Shown: piece by piece, positions 16,623 through 26,567 of the stretch
Layout of the letters: each line of letters begins with the position of its first letter
Numbering within the stretch: the first letter of the stretch is position 1
NCBI GenBank assembly: GCA_022647565.1
Contig: JALCLA010000001.1
Coordinates: forward strand, 1,475,117 to 1,539,116
Source of the DNA: Chiayiivirga sp.
GTDB lineage: Bacteria > Pseudomonadota > Gammaproteobacteria > Xanthomonadales > Xanthomonadaceae
Direction of reading: 5' to 3'
Length of the DNA: 64,000 nt
The notes under the pieces: generated by a model
Told to the model about the DNA's origin: nothing
The model's input: only the letters and a program-made list of their open reading frames with translations
Database searches by the model: none
Translations under genes and position numbers: made by a program

Positions 16623-17492
16623 TCAGAACAGCAGCGAGGCCATGCGGCGTCGGTAGCGACCCACGAGGTCGGCGTCGTCGAGCGCGTTGAATGCGTCGAT
16701 CAGGGCCTTGCGCGGCAAGCCGTCGTCGAAGCCCTTGTCGAGGCGCAGCATCTCCAGGAACTGTTCGAGCGCGGCCTCGGCCTCGCCCGCGACGAGCCGG
16801 TGCGCACCGAGCAGGTGGCGGGCACGCAGGTCGCGCGCATCGGTGGCGAGGCGGGCTTCGAGGGCGGCCGGGCTCGGCGCGTCCTTCAGCAAGGCGGCGA
16901 AGCCGAGCGCCGCGCGCGCGCCCTTGGCGCGATCGTCGGCCGACAGGTTGGCGGGCAGGGCGTCGAGCAGGCGCGTGGCTTCTTCCACCTCGCCGACGCG
17001 CGCCAGCGCGAGCGCCAGGTCGAGCTTGAGTTCGTCCTTGTCCGGCGCGGCCGCGAGTTGCGCGCGCAGATCGGCAACCTGCTCGGCCGGCGAGCGCGGC
17101 GCGGCTTCGATCTCGGCTTCGGATTCGTTCGCGGCGTCGGCCGGAACGATGCCGTGCGAGGCCAGGAACTGGCGCAACTGGCCTTCCGGCAGCGCGCCGG
17201 GGAATCCGTCCACCAATTGCCCGTCCTTGACCAGCATCACCGTCGGCACCGAACGGATCTGGAAATAGGCCGCGAGCTGCTGCTCCTTGTCGACGTCCAC
17301 CTTGGCCAGGCGGAACGCGCCGTGGTACTCGGCCGCGAGTTTCTCCAGGATCGGGCCAAGGCTCTTGCACGGCCCGCACCAGGTGGCCCAGAAATCCACC
17401 AGCACCGGCGTTTGCAGCGAGGCGTCCAGCACGTCTTGCTGGAAGGCGGCGGTGGTGGCGTCAAAGACGTGCGGCGCGGCGGTGTCGGTCAT
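16623..17492 (-). CDS. cnoX: Chaperedoxin CnoX (YbbN): thioredoxin plus TPR domains
   Basis: CnoX guards proteins against oxidative aggregation and hands them to GroEL or DnaK. The 289-residue protein has an N-terminal thioredoxin fold (about 10-115) with the motif FWATWCGPCKSLGP, so both active-site cysteines are present, unlike E. coli YbbN, which has SxxC. cis-Pro lies in SVPTVMLVKDG. The C-terminal half (about 140-285) consists of helical tetratricopeptide repeats (LALALARVGEVEEATRLLDA, AEAALEQFLEMLRLDKGFDD). Start MTDTAAP at 17490-17492; the longer frame adds an unlikely leader. Overall length matches the family (284 in E. coli). Confidence 0.88.
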   Translation of the reverse strand: MTDTAAPHVFDATTAAFQQDVLDASLQTPVLVDFWATWCGPCKSLGPILEKLAAEYHGAFRLAKVDVDKEQQLAAYFQIRSVPTVMLVKDGQLVDGFPGALPEGQLRQFLASHGIVPADAANESEAEIEAAPRSPAEQVADLRAQLAAAPDKDELKLDLALALARVGEVEEATRLLDALPANLSADDRAKGARAALGFAALLKDAPSPAALEARLATDARDLRARHLLGAHRLVAGEAEAALEQFLEMLRLDKGFDDGLPRKALIDAFNALDDADLVGRYRRRMASLLF

Positions 17493-17619
17493 GGGGAATC
17501 GTCGGTGTGCGGAATCGGTTGCAGATTGTGCCAGCGACGCCACGATTCAAGGTGCAGTGCTCGCCTCGCGTGCGATCGCGCGGCGATAATCGCGGTTTCG
17601 TGGCGAGGACGAACACAAC

Positions 17620-18234
17620 GTGCGCATCGCATTGCATCTGGGCTGGCTGGCCGGGGCGGCCTTCACCCTGGGGTTGGTGGCGTCGGCCTCGCTGTGGCCG
17701 GAACATGCACCGACGCGTTACGGAGTCGGCTTGCTCGGCAGTGCCCTGCATCCCTGGCCATGGCTGATGAACGGCGTCGGCTTCGGATTGGCGGGGCTGG
17801 CACTGGCGGGATTTGCCTGCGCACTGGAGCGCTCGCTCGCCCCGTTGCCACGCAGCGGCCGGGTTGCCACGGGTCTGATCGTGATTGCCGGGCTCGCGTT
17901 TGCGGCTCAGGGCCTGTTCGCCCTCGATCCGAATGAACTCGACGGTGCGCAATCGCGACGTCATGCCGGGGCGCACGCGGTGGCGTTGCTGTCCTGGAGC
18001 GCAGGTCTGGGATTGCTCGCATTCGCCCTGCGCTCGCGTGCACCCTGGCGCAAGCTGGCGTTCCTGGCGGCCCTGGGCAGCGCCGCCATGTTGTCGTGGC
18101 TGCTGCTTCCGACAGGGACGATGCTGGCGCCGGGCTGGAGCGAACGCGCCCAGTGGGGCGCGTTCTTCGCGTGGCCCGCTTATGCCGCCCTGGTCGCCTT
18201 GCGGCGGGACTCGGCAGCGATCCGCGCATCCTGA
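17620..18234 (+). CDS. DUF998-like integral membrane protein
   Basis: A 204-residue inner-membrane protein with about six hydrophobic helices: LGWLAGAAFTLGLVASASLW, WLMNGVGFGLAGLALAGFAC, VATGLIVIAGLAFAAQGLFA, AHAVALLSWSAGLGLLAFAL, LAFLAALGSAAMLSWLLLP and GAFFAWPAYAALVAL. The short loop FALDPNELDGAQSRRHAGAH with its conserved histidines resembles DUF998. Function unknown. It is transcribed away from cnoX and followed by a hairpin. Confidence 0.65.
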   Translation: MRIALHLGWLAGAAFTLGLVASASLWPEHAPTRYGVGLLGSALHPWPWLMNGVGFGLAGLALAGFACALERSLAPLPRSGRVATGLIVIAGLAFAAQGLFALDPNELDGAQSRRHAGAHAVALLSWSAGLGLLAFALRSRAPWRKLAFLAALGSAAMLSWLLLPTGTMLAPGWSERAQWGAFFAWPAYAALVALRRDSAAIRAS

Positions 18235-18260
18235 GCGCGGTTCGACGTCGCCGCTACGCC

Positions 18261-18283
18261 GCTCCGCTCACCACGAGCGGAGC
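18261..18283. terminator. Hairpin between convergent genes
   Basis: A perfect 9-bp stem, GCTCCGCTC and GAGCGGAGC, with a 5-base loop, lies between the DUF998 gene and the amidohydrolase, which converge. There is no T tract, so intrinsic termination is possible but not certain. Confidence 0.4.
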
Positions 18284-18290
18284 AGGGAAA

Positions 18291-18349
18291 CCGCTCATCC
18301 TAAGCGCAGCGCAGCGCAGCGCAGCGCAGCGCAGCGAAGTCGAAGGATG
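18291..18349. repeat. REP-like arm with a GCGCA pentanucleotide tandem repeat
   Basis: The flanks CCGCTCATCCT and GAAGTCGAAGGA match the right arm of the palindrome at 6876-6919. Between them the sequence has been replaced by six GCGCA units plus GCG (18304-18336). Pentanucleotide repeats change length easily. It is non-coding, in a gap of 132 bases. Confidence 0.75.
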
Positions 18350-18366
18350 GCCATGCGCCGTGGAGT

Positions 18367-19692
18367 TCAGTCCTTGTAGACCACGCCGTCCTTCATCACG
18401 AACACCACGTTCTTCACCGCCTCGGCTTGCTGCAGCGGATCGGCCGCAAGCGCGATGATGTCGGCGCGCTTGCCGACTTCGATCACGCCCTGGTCGTCCA
18501 CGCCCAGCACCTCGGCGGCCCGGATCGTGGCGCTTTGCAGTGCGGCACTCATCGGCATGCCGGCTTCCACCATGTAGAGGAATTCCTGTGCATTGTCGCC
18601 GTGCGGGCCCACGCCCATGTCGGTGCCGAAGCCGATCTTGACGCCGGCCTTGTACGCGGCCGCGAAGGTATCCTGGATCTGCGCGCCGATGCGTGCCGCC
18701 TTGACGCGCACCACTTCGGGGAAATAACCCTTGATCTCGGCCTGCTTCGCGACGAACTTGCCGGCCGAAATCGTCGGCACGTACCAGGTGCCGTGCTGCT
18801 TCATCAGCTTGAAGATCTCGGCATCCATGTAGGTGCCGTGCTCGATGCTGGTGACGCCGGCTTCGACCGCGCGGCGGATGCCTTCCTTGCCGTGCGCGTG
18901 CGCGGCAACCTTGTAGCCGTAGTCCTGCGCCGCTTCCACCACGGCGTTCACCTCGTCCTGGGTGAACTGCGGCGCGTCGCCCGACTTGGCGTAGCTCAGC
19001 ACCCCGCCGGTGGCCGTGATCTTGATGACATCGGAGCCGTCCTTGTAGCGTTGGCGCACGGCCTGGCGCGCTTCGTCCGGCGAATTGACCACGCCTTCGG
19101 TCGGGCCCGGCGGGCCGAACAGGTGCGCGAGCTGGGCGTTGACGCCGTTGGTGGGATCGCCGTGCCCGCCGGTGGTGGCGATGCCCTTGCCTGCGGCAAA
19201 GATGCGCGGCCCGCGGATGCGGCCCTCGTTGATGCCATCGCGCACCGCCAGTACCACGCTGCCACCCAGGTCGCGCACGCTGGTGAAGCCCGCCATGAGC
19301 GTCTTCTCGGCATTGCCCACGGCGCGGATCGCGTAGTGCTCGGGATTGAGGCGGAAACCTTCCGAATACGAGGCCGGGTTGGACTGGTCACGCAGGTGCA
19401 CATGCAGATCGGTCCAGCCGGGCAGGCAGACCTCCAGCTGACTGGCTCGATGCGAGGTCACCACGCCCGCGCCGATCTTGCCCGGGATGCCCTCGGCCGG
19501 AATCGTGGACAACGCGGTGTTGCCGGCTTCCACGCTCAGCACCTTGCCATCGAACACGGTGACGGTGTGCTGGCCGAGCATCGTGCCGCTGCGGCTGTCG
19601 AACAGCTTGTTGCAGATGAGTTGACTCAGTTCGCGAGCTTGTGCGGGCAGGGTGGCGAACAGGGCGAGTGCAAGAACACTGCGATGCATCAT
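18367..19692 (-). CDS. Exported metal-dependent amidohydrolase
   Basis: A 441-residue periplasmic or secreted hydrolase of the amidohydrolase superfamily (imidazolonepropionase / Xaa-Pro dipeptidase-like group). A signal peptide ([18 protein letters not shown]) is followed by the metal motif [11 protein letters not shown]. Later come the lysine in [10 protein letters not shown], histidines in [11 protein letters not shown] and SIEHGTY, and the aspartate in [12 protein letters not shown]. These complete a binuclear zinc site. The start is ATGATG at 19687-19692, with GGAG about 8 bases upstream. Related enzymes act on dipeptides ending in proline, or on lactones; the substrate here is not known. 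It is monocistronic. Confidence 0.82.
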   Translation of the reverse strand: MMHRSVLALALFATLPAQARELSQLICNKLFDSRSGTMLGQHTVTVFDGKVLSVEAGNTALSTIPAEGIPGKIGAGVVTSHRASQLEVCLPGWTDLHVHLRDQSNPASYSEGFRLNPEHYAIRAVGNAEKTLMAGFTSVRDLGGSVVLAVRDGINEGRIRGPRIFAAGKGIATTGGHGDPTNGVNAQLAHLFGPPGPTEGVVNSPDEARQAVRQRYKDGSDVIKITATGGVLSYAKSGDAPQFTQDEVNAVVEAAQDYGYKVAAHAHGKEGIRRAVEAGVTSIEHGTYMDAEIFKLMKQHGTWYVPTISAGKFVAKQAEIKGYFPEVVRVKAARIGAQIQDTFAAAYKAGVKIGFGTDMGVGPHGDNAQEFLYMVEAGMPMSAALQSATIRAAEVLGVDDQGVIEVGKRADIIALAADPLQQAEAVKNVVFVMKDGVVYKD

Positions 19693-19952
19693 GAGGCTCC
19701 GGTGGTGTGACCGAGCCGCATCCTATCGCAGATCGCCGACCACTCACGCACCACGTCAGGGACGTATGACCAGGGCCGGATCGCCGCGTTCCTGCCTTGA
19801 GTGAAGACAGGCCGGAGCGTCGCTGTCTGACGACGCTTGTCAATGGAAGCAGCCTGTGGCGCCGTCGTCGACCTGGGGTGCGCTCAACACGGGCGTCTCG
19901 GTGGTGGCCGGTGGCCCGCAGGACGCCAGGACAGGGCGGCAGCGGCGATGCG

Positions 19953-22900
19953 TCAGCCTTCGAATCCATCCGCGAACACCGTCAGGATCACCGGCGCGGC
20001 CAGGCAAGCGGAGAGCTCCGAAGTATTGCCCGCGGGATCGGTGGCGGTGGCGGTAATGACGTGGCCTGGCGCGGGCGGCGTCACCGGCAGCGTGACGCTG
20101 AACGACTCGGCATTGCCGGAGAGGCTTACTACTTGCGTGCCGAGGAATACCTCGCCGTTGCCATGCCCCAGGGCATTGCAGGCCGCGCTTTCGTACAACG
20201 CAATGAGGTACGGCGCGTTGCTGGTGGCGGCCGGTACGTCCAGCAAGCCGTTGATCGCGATCGAGGTCGAGAAGGCTACGCCGCCTGTCAGCACCGGGAA
20301 GTTCTGCAGATTGTTGCCGCCGGCATCGGCGTCATCGATATCGTTGGGTGTCACCCCGTTGCCCGTATCCGTGCGCAAGTCGATGGGGATGGTGGCGGGG
20401 CCTGCATGCTCGTTGACGCCGAGGCGGTTCGCGGTCGAGCTTTCCGACACGGCGATACCGAACGTGTTGAATCCGAAGCGATTGGGTGCGGCCTCGTTGC
20501 CGAGGACGTTGTTGCTGGATCCGTTGGCAAGAAACGCGGCGGTTTGATTGCCCCGATTCACGCTGCCGCCCAGGTCGGTGCCGAACAGATTGCCCAGGAC
20601 CTGGCTTCCGGTGGAGGCGGACAAGGAGACCCCAAAGCCCAGGCCGGAGATGACGTTGCGGTCGGCGGGCGCGATGCCACCGAGTTCCACGCTCGCCGCC
20701 GATGCAAACACACCGGTGCCGCTCGTGTTCGAGAAGGCGGCGCCGTCGGCGGGGACGCCGATCAAATTGCCCTGGATGGTTGTCGTTATGCCGGGGCCTC
20801 CGCAATTGAGCAAGTTGACGCCGATGCCGAATTCGAAGCCGGTGATCGACAAGCCACGCAGCACCACATCGTCCGCGCACACGCGCAGTCCGGTGACTAC
20901 ATTGTTGGTGTCGTTGATCTGCACCCGGATCACAGCGTTGCTGAATATCGGATCGCTGTTGGGAGAGGCACCGAGTTGGGTATAGCCGTCGATGGTGACC
21001 GCCTCGGTGATGGCGGGAAGTTCGGTCGCAGGCGTGGCGATGAAGGGGCCGCTTCCGGGGAGATCGAAACGGATCTGGTCCGCGCCCGCCTGCGCGTTCG
21101 CGGCATTGATGGCCTGACGCAGGGTGCAGGCGGCGCCGCAGGTGGTGCCGTCGGTGTCGGCGGTGGAGGTGACGACGAAGCCGGGCGGCGGATCGGTGGC
21201 GGCGATGCAGGGCGAGAATTCCGACGTGCTGCCATCGGGCGCGGTCGCGGTGGCCGTGACCTGGGTGCCTGGTGGGAGCGGATCGTCGGTGGCCAGCGTG
21301 ACGTCGAATTCTTCCCCTACGCTAAAGGCAATCGTGGAGTCGAAGCTGCCTAGGAATCTCTCGCCTTCACCATGCGCGGCTGCATCGCAGGTGGCATTGG
21401 CATAGGCCGCAATGGTGTAAATCCCGACTGCTCCAGGAGGTGCGTCAATCTGTCCGGCCAGCCGCAGTCCGGTGGCGCTTCGCTGCGCCAGTGTCAATTC
21501 CGGGAAGTTCTGCAGCCCGTTGGCGCCGCTGTCGATGTCAGCGGCATCGTTCGCGGTCACGCCGTCGTTGTGCAGGTCGATGCCCAGCTGCGTGCTGGAA
21601 TGAATGGCATTGGCAAACCAGGTGTTGCCGCTGCGCGCGACGTTCGAGGCAACGATGCCCTTGTCGTTGAACGCGATGAGATTGGGCGCCGATGGGGTGC
21701 CGATGAGATTGTTCTCGGCGCCGCCGCTGGCCGGGATCCCGCCCAGATTCACGCCGACGGTGTTGCCACGATCAAGCAGGCCATCGCGCCCGGTGCCGAT
21801 CAGGTTGTTCAAGATTTGCGCATTGCCTTGCGCCGCATCGCTCAGGTTGATGCCGCTGCCGTTGGACGAAATCAGATTCCGGTCGGCCGGTAGCGGGCCT
21901 CCGATGATTGCATCCCGGTTGCGGACGAAGATGCCCACGAGATTGCCCACGGCGGTCACGCCATTGCTGGCCAAGCCGACGAAGTTGCCCGCGGCCTGGC
22001 CACCGTCGGGGGCGCTGGTGCAGACCGACCCCGAGCTCTGAAGGCCGAAACGGATCCCGGCACTGGCGAATCCGGTGATCGAGAAGCCGCGAATGGAGAC
22101 GTGGTCCGCACAGACCGAGAATCCGCTGGCGCTGGTACCCGCGTTCGCGCCATGCAGGCGCAGCCGCACGACGGCATTGCTGGTGCTTGCCTCGGTGTTG
22201 GGGCTGGCCCCGGCTTGCGAGTAGCCGTCGATCAGAACGCGTCGACTGATGGTGGGCAGGGGCGAGTTCGGCTCGACCATGAGTTCGCCGCTTCCGGGGA
22301 TGGCGAAGGTGATGACGCTCTCGCTGTCCTCGGCCCGCGCGTTTACCGCGGCGATGGCCTCGCGCAGCGTGCACTCGGTCGCATCGCATGTTCCGGTTCC
22401 GGGATCGGCACTGGAGTTCACCACCAGCGGCGGCGGATCGAGGAAGAAGCATGCGGAGAATTCCGAGGTACTGCCGTCGGGGGCGGTGGCGGTCATGCTC
22501 AGCACCGTGCCGGGCGGCAGCGGATCGGACAGCGCCGTGAGGCTGAAACTCTCGTTGGTGGTGTTCAGGGCGCGCGACTGGTCGCTCAGGCGTTGCCCAC
22601 CCTCGCCGTGGCCGCTGGCATCGCAGGAGGAGCTGGCGTACAGCGCGAGACGGTAGTTCAGGGTCGAGGCATTGCCGACGTCGAGGGTGCCGGTGACTGA
22701 GACTCCCGTGTCGGTGCGAACGCCGGTGAGGAGCAACGGAAAGTTCTGCAGGTTGTTGGGGCCGGTGTCGCTGTCATTGGGGTCGTTCGGGGTGACGCCA
22801 TCTGGCCCCAGGTCGATTCCCAGGAAATCGTTGGAGACAATCCGGTTGGCGAACAACACATTCCCGCCGCTTGAGTTGGGCAGCCGCACGCCGCGCGAGT

Positions 22901-23732
22901 TGAACGCGATCAGATTGGGGGCATTGGCCGCACCGACCTGGACGTTGCTGGCCGAGGCTCCGATCGAAACGCCATGGCCTCCGTTGCCACGGTCGAGGCT
23001 GCCACTCTTGTCGGTGCCGATCAGGTTGTTCTGGATCGTGGTTGAAGTGGCCGTCGCGCTGCTGCGGCTGACCCCGTCCGTGGCGTTGGCCGAGATCACG
23101 TTGCGATCCGCTGCCGTCGGCCCACCTACGAGGCCACTGGAAGCCGTCAAGACCACGCCCGAGCCGTTTCCGGCGGCCGTCACGCCATCGGTTGCGAGCC
23201 CGATGAAGTTGCCCGAAGCCACGCCGCCACTGACGCCGGCGGCGCATAGGCCGGAATCGGTCTGGCCGCCAAACGAGAGTCCATTGCCGCGGAACCCGGT
23301 GACTGCGAGGCCACGAATCGTGGTGTTGTTGGCGCAGGTCCCGAGCCCCGTGGTGCTGGCGCCCGCGTTCACTCCGTCCAATCGAATCCGCAGCCGCGCA
23401 TTGCTGGCGGTGGGGTCGGTATTGGCCGCGGTGCCGTTTTGCGAATAGCCATCGATGGTCAAGGGTGCCGTGATGGTGGGCAGCGCCGAGCCGGGCTGGA
23501 TCAGGAGCGCGCCGCGCACGGGAACCTGGATCGCGAAGTTGATGGTGTCGGCCGCCGGCGTGGCGTTGGCGGCATTGATGGCCTGGCGCAAGGTGCAGCT
23601 GCTGCCGCAATTCGCGCCACCGGTGTCGGCGGTACTGGTGACAACGAAGGTCGCCGCCAAGCCACCGCTGGCGGCCATGAGCAGCACCGTGACGAAAACG
23701 ACGCGTGCGCCCGCGAGTACCCATCGGTTCAT
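19953..23732 (-). CDS. Large secreted CSLREA/parallel beta-helix protein with three modules
   Basis: A 1,259-residue exported protein. Start ATG 23730-23732 after GGGGGT; signal peptide VVFVTVLLMAASGGLAA. Three tandem modules of about 400 residues each begin with a CSLREA-like motif (CTLRQAINAAN near residues 46-56, CTLREAIAAVN near 456, CTLRQAINAAN near 870). Each continues with TIDGYSQ, repeated beta-helix turns (NLIGT, NVISAN, PNLIAFN), an LGIDLGPDGVTPND-type segment, and an Ig-like end with TATAPDGSTSEFS. The chain ends LTVFADGFEG. There is no enzyme motif. Surface display or matrix binding is plausible. The near repeat of modules suggests internal duplication. Confidence 0.82.
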   Translation of the reverse strand: MNRWVLAGARVVFVTVLLMAASGGLAATFVVTSTADTGGANCGSSCTLRQAINAANATPAADTINFAIQVPVRGALLIQPGSALPTITAPLTIDGYSQNGTAANTDPTASNARLRIRLDGVNAGASTTGLGTCANNTTIRGLAVTGFRGNGLSFGGQTDSGLCAAGVSGGVASGNFIGLATDGVTAAGNGSGVVLTASSGLVGGPTAADRNVISANATDGVSRSSATATSTTIQNNLIGTDKSGSLDRGNGGHGVSIGASASNVQVGAANAPNLIAFNSRGVRLPNSSGGNVLFANRIVSNDFLGIDLGPDGVTPNDPNDSDTGPNNLQNFPLLLTGVRTDTGVSVTGTLDVGNASTLNYRLALYASSSCDASGHGEGGQRLSDQSRALNTTNESFSLTALSDPLPPGTVLSMTATAPDGSTSEFSACFFLDPPPLVVNSSADPGTGTCDATECTLREAIAAVNARAEDSESVITFAIPGSGELMVEPNSPLPTISRRVLIDGYSQAGASPNTEASTSNAVVRLRLHGANAGTSASGFSVCADHVSIRGFSITGFASAGIRFGLQSSGSVCTSAPDGGQAAGNFVGLASNGVTAVGNLVGIFVRNRDAIIGGPLPADRNLISSNGSGINLSDAAQGNAQILNNLIGTGRDGLLDRGNTVGVNLGGIPASGGAENNLIGTPSAPNLIAFNDKGIVASNVARSGNTWFANAIHSSTQLGIDLHNDGVTANDAADIDSGANGLQNFPELTLAQRSATGLRLAGQIDAPPGAVGIYTIAAYANATCDAAAHGEGERFLGSFDSTIAFSVGEEFDVTLATDDPLPPGTQVTATATAPDGSTSEFSPCIAATDPPPGFVVTSTADTDGTTCGAACTLRQAINAANAQAGADQIRFDLPGSGPFIATPATELPAITEAVTIDGYTQLGASPNSDPIFSNAVIRVQINDTNNVVTGLRVCADDVVLRGLSITGFEFGIGVNLLNCGGPGITTTIQGNLIGVPADGAAFSNTSGTGVFASAASVELGGIAPADRNVISGLGFGVSLSASTGSQVLGNLFGTDLGGSVNRGNQTAAFLANGSSNNVLGNEAAPNRFGFNTFGIAVSESSTANRLGVNEHAGPATIPIDLRTDTGNGVTPNDIDDADAGGNNLQNFPVLTGGVAFSTSIAINGLLDVPAATSNAPYLIALYESAACNALGHGNGEVFLGTQVVSLSGNAESFSVTLPVTPPAPGHVITATATDPAGNTSELSACLAAPVILTVFADGFEG

Positions 23733-23846
23733 CCGATTACCCCCACCCATGCTTTCGAGCACAATCTAGGCAATCCCGGCATGCCGCCGTAGCGCCGCTG
23801 GTCGGGGTGGAAGACCTGCCGCAGGACAGGGATCGGGCGAGCGCGG

Positions 23847-24539
23847 TCAGCGCGATCCGCGCTTGGCCACCAGCAGCGCGGCCTGGGTGCGGTCGGTTAC
23901 GCCGAGCTTGGCCAGCACCTGGCTGACGTAGCCTTTGACCGTGCCTTCGCTCAGGCCAAGCTGGCGCGCGATGAGCTTGTTCGACTTGCCCTGGGCGACC
24001 AGGTCGAGCACATCGCGCTCGCGTTCGGTCAGGGTGGCCAGCGGGTCGGGCGGGCGACGCAACAGTTCCATCAGCTGGCGTTGCGCGGCGGGCGCGAGGA
24101 AGGGCTGGCCTGCGGCCACGCTGCGGATTGCGGCCAGCAGTTCGTCGCGTCGCGCGTCCTTTAGCAGGAAGCCGATGGCGCCGGCATCGAGCGTGGCGCG
24201 CACCAGGTCGTCGCTGCCGAAACTGGTGAACACCATGATGCGCACGCCCGGCACGCGTTGCATCAATCCCTTGATGGTGGTGACCGGATCCAGGCCCGGC
24301 ATGCTCAGGTCGAGCAGCACCACGTCCGGGTGCAAGGTGCCGGCCACCTGCAGGGCATCGTCGCCACTGCCGCATTCGCCCACCACGGCGAAGTCCGCTT
24401 CCTCCTCCAGCACGGCGCGCAGGCCTTCGCGCACGATGGCGTGGTCGTCCACCAGCAGCAGGCGCAAGCGGGTGTGGTCCACGCAGGAGTCGCCCGGGTC
24501 GAGAAGGTGCGGCGATGTTAGCGCGTCGTTGCAGACCAT
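23847..24539 (-). CDS. NarL/FixJ-family response regulator
   Basis: A 230-residue transcription regulator. The receiver domain (about 25-140) has the acidic pair in LLLVDDHAIVREGL, phospho-acceptor Asp in VVLLDLSMPG, and lysine in GFLLKDARRDE. The C-terminal LuxR-type helix-turn-helix (about 165-228) reads LTERERDVLDLVAQGKSN, then ARQLGLSEGTVKGYVSQVLA. The start is uncertain: ATG 24537-24539 or GTG at about 24482, nearer the receiver domain. It lies 90 bases downstream of its sensor kinase on the same strand. Targets unknown. Confidence 0.88.
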   Translation of the reverse strand: MVCNDALTSPHLLDPGDSCVDHTRLRLLLVDDHAIVREGLRAVLEEEADFAVVGECGSGDDALQVAGTLHPDVVLLDLSMPGLDPVTTIKGLMQRVPGVRIMVFTSFGSDDLVRATLDAGAIGFLLKDARRDELLAAIRSVAAGQPFLAPAAQRQLMELLRRPPDPLATLTERERDVLDLVAQGKSNKLIARQLGLSEGTVKGYVSQVLAKLGVTDRTQAALLVAKRGSR

Positions 24540-24629
24540 GGTCGACAGTGTGGGTTGCGGGACGCAACCACTTCCACGGCCAAGGGCAGGGCTGCTGGCC
24601 TGTCGAAGGTCAGGGAATTGCGCTTGCCG

Positions 24630-25874
24630 TCACGAAGCGCGATCTCGGCGTGGCAGGCGCGCTTCGATCACGGTGCCTTGCGGCGTGTTCGGCGTGACGC
24701 GGAAATGCCCGCCGGCTGCCTCGATCCGGCTGCGCATGTTGGCAAGGCCGAGGCCGGGGCGGAAATCGGTGCCGAGTCCGCGCCCATCATCGGCGATGTG
24801 CAGGATCGCGCTGTCGGCGTTCACGCTGGCCGTCACCACGAGTTCCCGGGCCTGCGCGTGCCGGATCGCGTTCGAGGCCGCTTCCTGCGCCACGCGGTAC
24901 AGGGTCTCCTCGTGTTCGAGTGCCTGCGCGAGGTAGTGCGCGGCATCGATGCGCGCCTTCAGTTCTTCCGGAACCATCACCGCAAAGAGTCGCTGCAGCG
25001 CGCCGGGCAGGGCGTGTTCGCGCAGGCGCTCCAGGCCGGCGAGGCTGCGGCTCTGCTGCGAGATCGCGCCCTGCAGCGGCGGCTTTGCGGTGGCGGGAGC
25101 CGCGATGTCGGTTCGCGCGGCGGATTCGCCCGGTGCCGGCGAGAGTTCGCGCAGCAGCATGCGCATCTCGACGAACGCAGTCTTGGCCAGTTCGGTGAGG
25201 CGCGCCACGCGGCGCGAGCCTTCCGCCGGGTCGCGCTTCCAGGCACTGTCGATGGTCTGGGTCAGGAGCGAAATCGACGAAAGGATCTGGGTGACGTTGT
25301 CATGCAGTTCGCGCGCGAGGCGCTGCCGTTCGACCAGGACCGCGGCATCGCGTGCGGCCGGCAACAGGCGCAGGTTGCGGATCGCGATGCCGAGGAAGTC
25401 GGCCACGGTTTCCACGCACAGGCAATCGGCCTCGTCGAAGGGCTGGTCGGATTCGACGTTGAGCACGCCCACCACCTCGCCCGCGACCCGGATCGGGGCG
25501 GCCAGTTCGGCCAGCGCCGGCGTCACTCCGGGCGGGCAGACGTAGCGCGCGTCGAGGCGCAGGTCGTTGACCAGTTCGGTGCGGCGCGAGCGCATCACCG
25601 CGCCCATGATGCCGCGGTCGACCGGGATGCGGTCGACATGCCGGATCGCGCGCTTGTAGTGTCCGCCGCGCACCGCAACCACGAGGGTGTAGGGCTCCTC
25701 CGGATCGAGCATCGGGATGTCGACGTTTGGATATCCGAGCATTTCGTGCATGGCATCGGCCGTGCCCTGCAGTAGGGTGTCGAGCGCGGCTTCCTCGTGC
25801 ATGCGAGCGGCGATCCGCGCCACCAGGCGCAGGCGGTCGAGTTCGCTGGGACGGCGTGGGGCGGGCATGGGCAT
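24630..25874 (-). CDS. Cytoplasmic GAF-domain sensor histidine kinase
   Basis: A 414-residue NarX/DegS-type sensor without membrane segments. A GAF domain occupies roughly residues 15-170 (VDRGIMGAVMRSRRTELVND, APIRVAGEVVGVLNVESDQP). HisKA_3 follows, with the phospho-His in RLARELHDNVTQ. The ATPase domain then shows YRVAQEAASNAIRHAQ, DDGRGLG and GLGLANMRSRIEAAGG. A proline/alanine-rich linker (about 245-270) is inserted between the two catalytic parts. The ATG at 25872-25874 was chosen because the frame upstream starts only with TTG. The signal is unknown; the GAF domain suggests an intracellular ligand. It pairs with the regulator just downstream. Confidence 0.88.
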   Translation of the reverse strand: MPMPAPRRPSELDRLRLVARIAARMHEEAALDTLLQGTADAMHEMLGYPNVDIPMLDPEEPYTLVVAVRGGHYKRAIRHVDRIPVDRGIMGAVMRSRRTELVNDLRLDARYVCPPGVTPALAELAAPIRVAGEVVGVLNVESDQPFDEADCLCVETVADFLGIAIRNLRLLPAARDAAVLVERQRLARELHDNVTQILSSISLLTQTIDSAWKRDPAEGSRRVARLTELAKTAFVEMRMLLRELSPAPGESAARTDIAAPATAKPPLQGAISQQSRSLAGLERLREHALPGALQRLFAVMVPEELKARIDAAHYLAQALEHEETLYRVAQEAASNAIRHAQARELVVTASVNADSAILHIADDGRGLGTDFRPGLGLANMRSRIEAAGGHFRVTPNTPQGTVIEARLPRRDRAS

Positions 25875-25900
25875 GGGTACGGGCGAACGCTGCGGGGGTC

Positions 25901-26476
25901 TCAATCCAGATCAATCAGTGATAGCGGAAGCCCTATTGCACGGTTCCAAGCGTCGACCACGTTCAGAAGAACTGTCGACAAGGCGCGGGGGCCGTCTTTG
26001 GTGCGTATGACTACTTGGTCAATCCCCCCAAACTTACCTTCTCCAAACGGCAGATCTGCAAAACCGCTCGCTACCGCCAGCACCTGATCCATAGACCCCA
26101 CTTGCCGAACCTGAAGCCGCCTCGTCAGCACCGCGTGTTTTAGCGCGTCTGCGACGTCGCCGAGTAGGGTTACATCGTTGACCTGGTTGAGCGTCCCACG
26201 ATGAAAACAGAATTGCGCGAGCCAATCCTGCAACTGGCGGGCTTCTTTGATTGTCGCGGGAAGGAATGATGGACGCGCGCGTAGGACGACATCGGCGAAA
26301 TGATGCAAGAAAATGGTGGCTGACGCCCCGTGCCTCAACGCATCGAACGTGCTACGTCGAAGACGAGATCCGTCTCCAGTTGCTGCGGATCGCGATAGGT
26401 GCCGTTCCGAGGACCGGTACTCCTGCCATGAGCGCAGGACAATTTCCTGAAAGTGCTCATCCCAATCAAGCTGCAC
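25901..26476 (-). CDS. Conserved hypothetical protein
   Basis: A 191-residue soluble protein with GTG start (26474-26476) and GAGGAG upstream. Notable segments are HFQEIVLRSWQEY at the N-terminus, VTLLGDVADALKHAVLTRR in the middle and ALSTVLLNVVDAWNRAIGLP at the end. I have seen similar proteins as unnamed singletons in proteobacteria, but know no function. It ends 26 bases before the histidine-kinase start. Base use is less GC-rich than in its neighbours, so it may be acquired. Confidence 0.6.
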   Translation of the reverse strand: MQLDWDEHFQEIVLRSWQEYRSSERHLSRSAATGDGSRLRRSTFDALRHGASATIFLHHFADVVLRARPSFLPATIKEARQLQDWLAQFCFHRGTLNQVNDVTLLGDVADALKHAVLTRRLQVRQVGSMDQVLAVASGFADLPFGEGKFGGIDQVVIRTKDGPRALSTVLLNVVDAWNRAIGLPLSLIDLD

Positions 26477-26567
26477 GGAAGATACTCCTCATCCATACCA
26501 AGCTTCCGTCACGTGATTTTCAAGCGAGTGAGAGGCTCGAAGGCACATCATCAAGAAGCGACCATCA

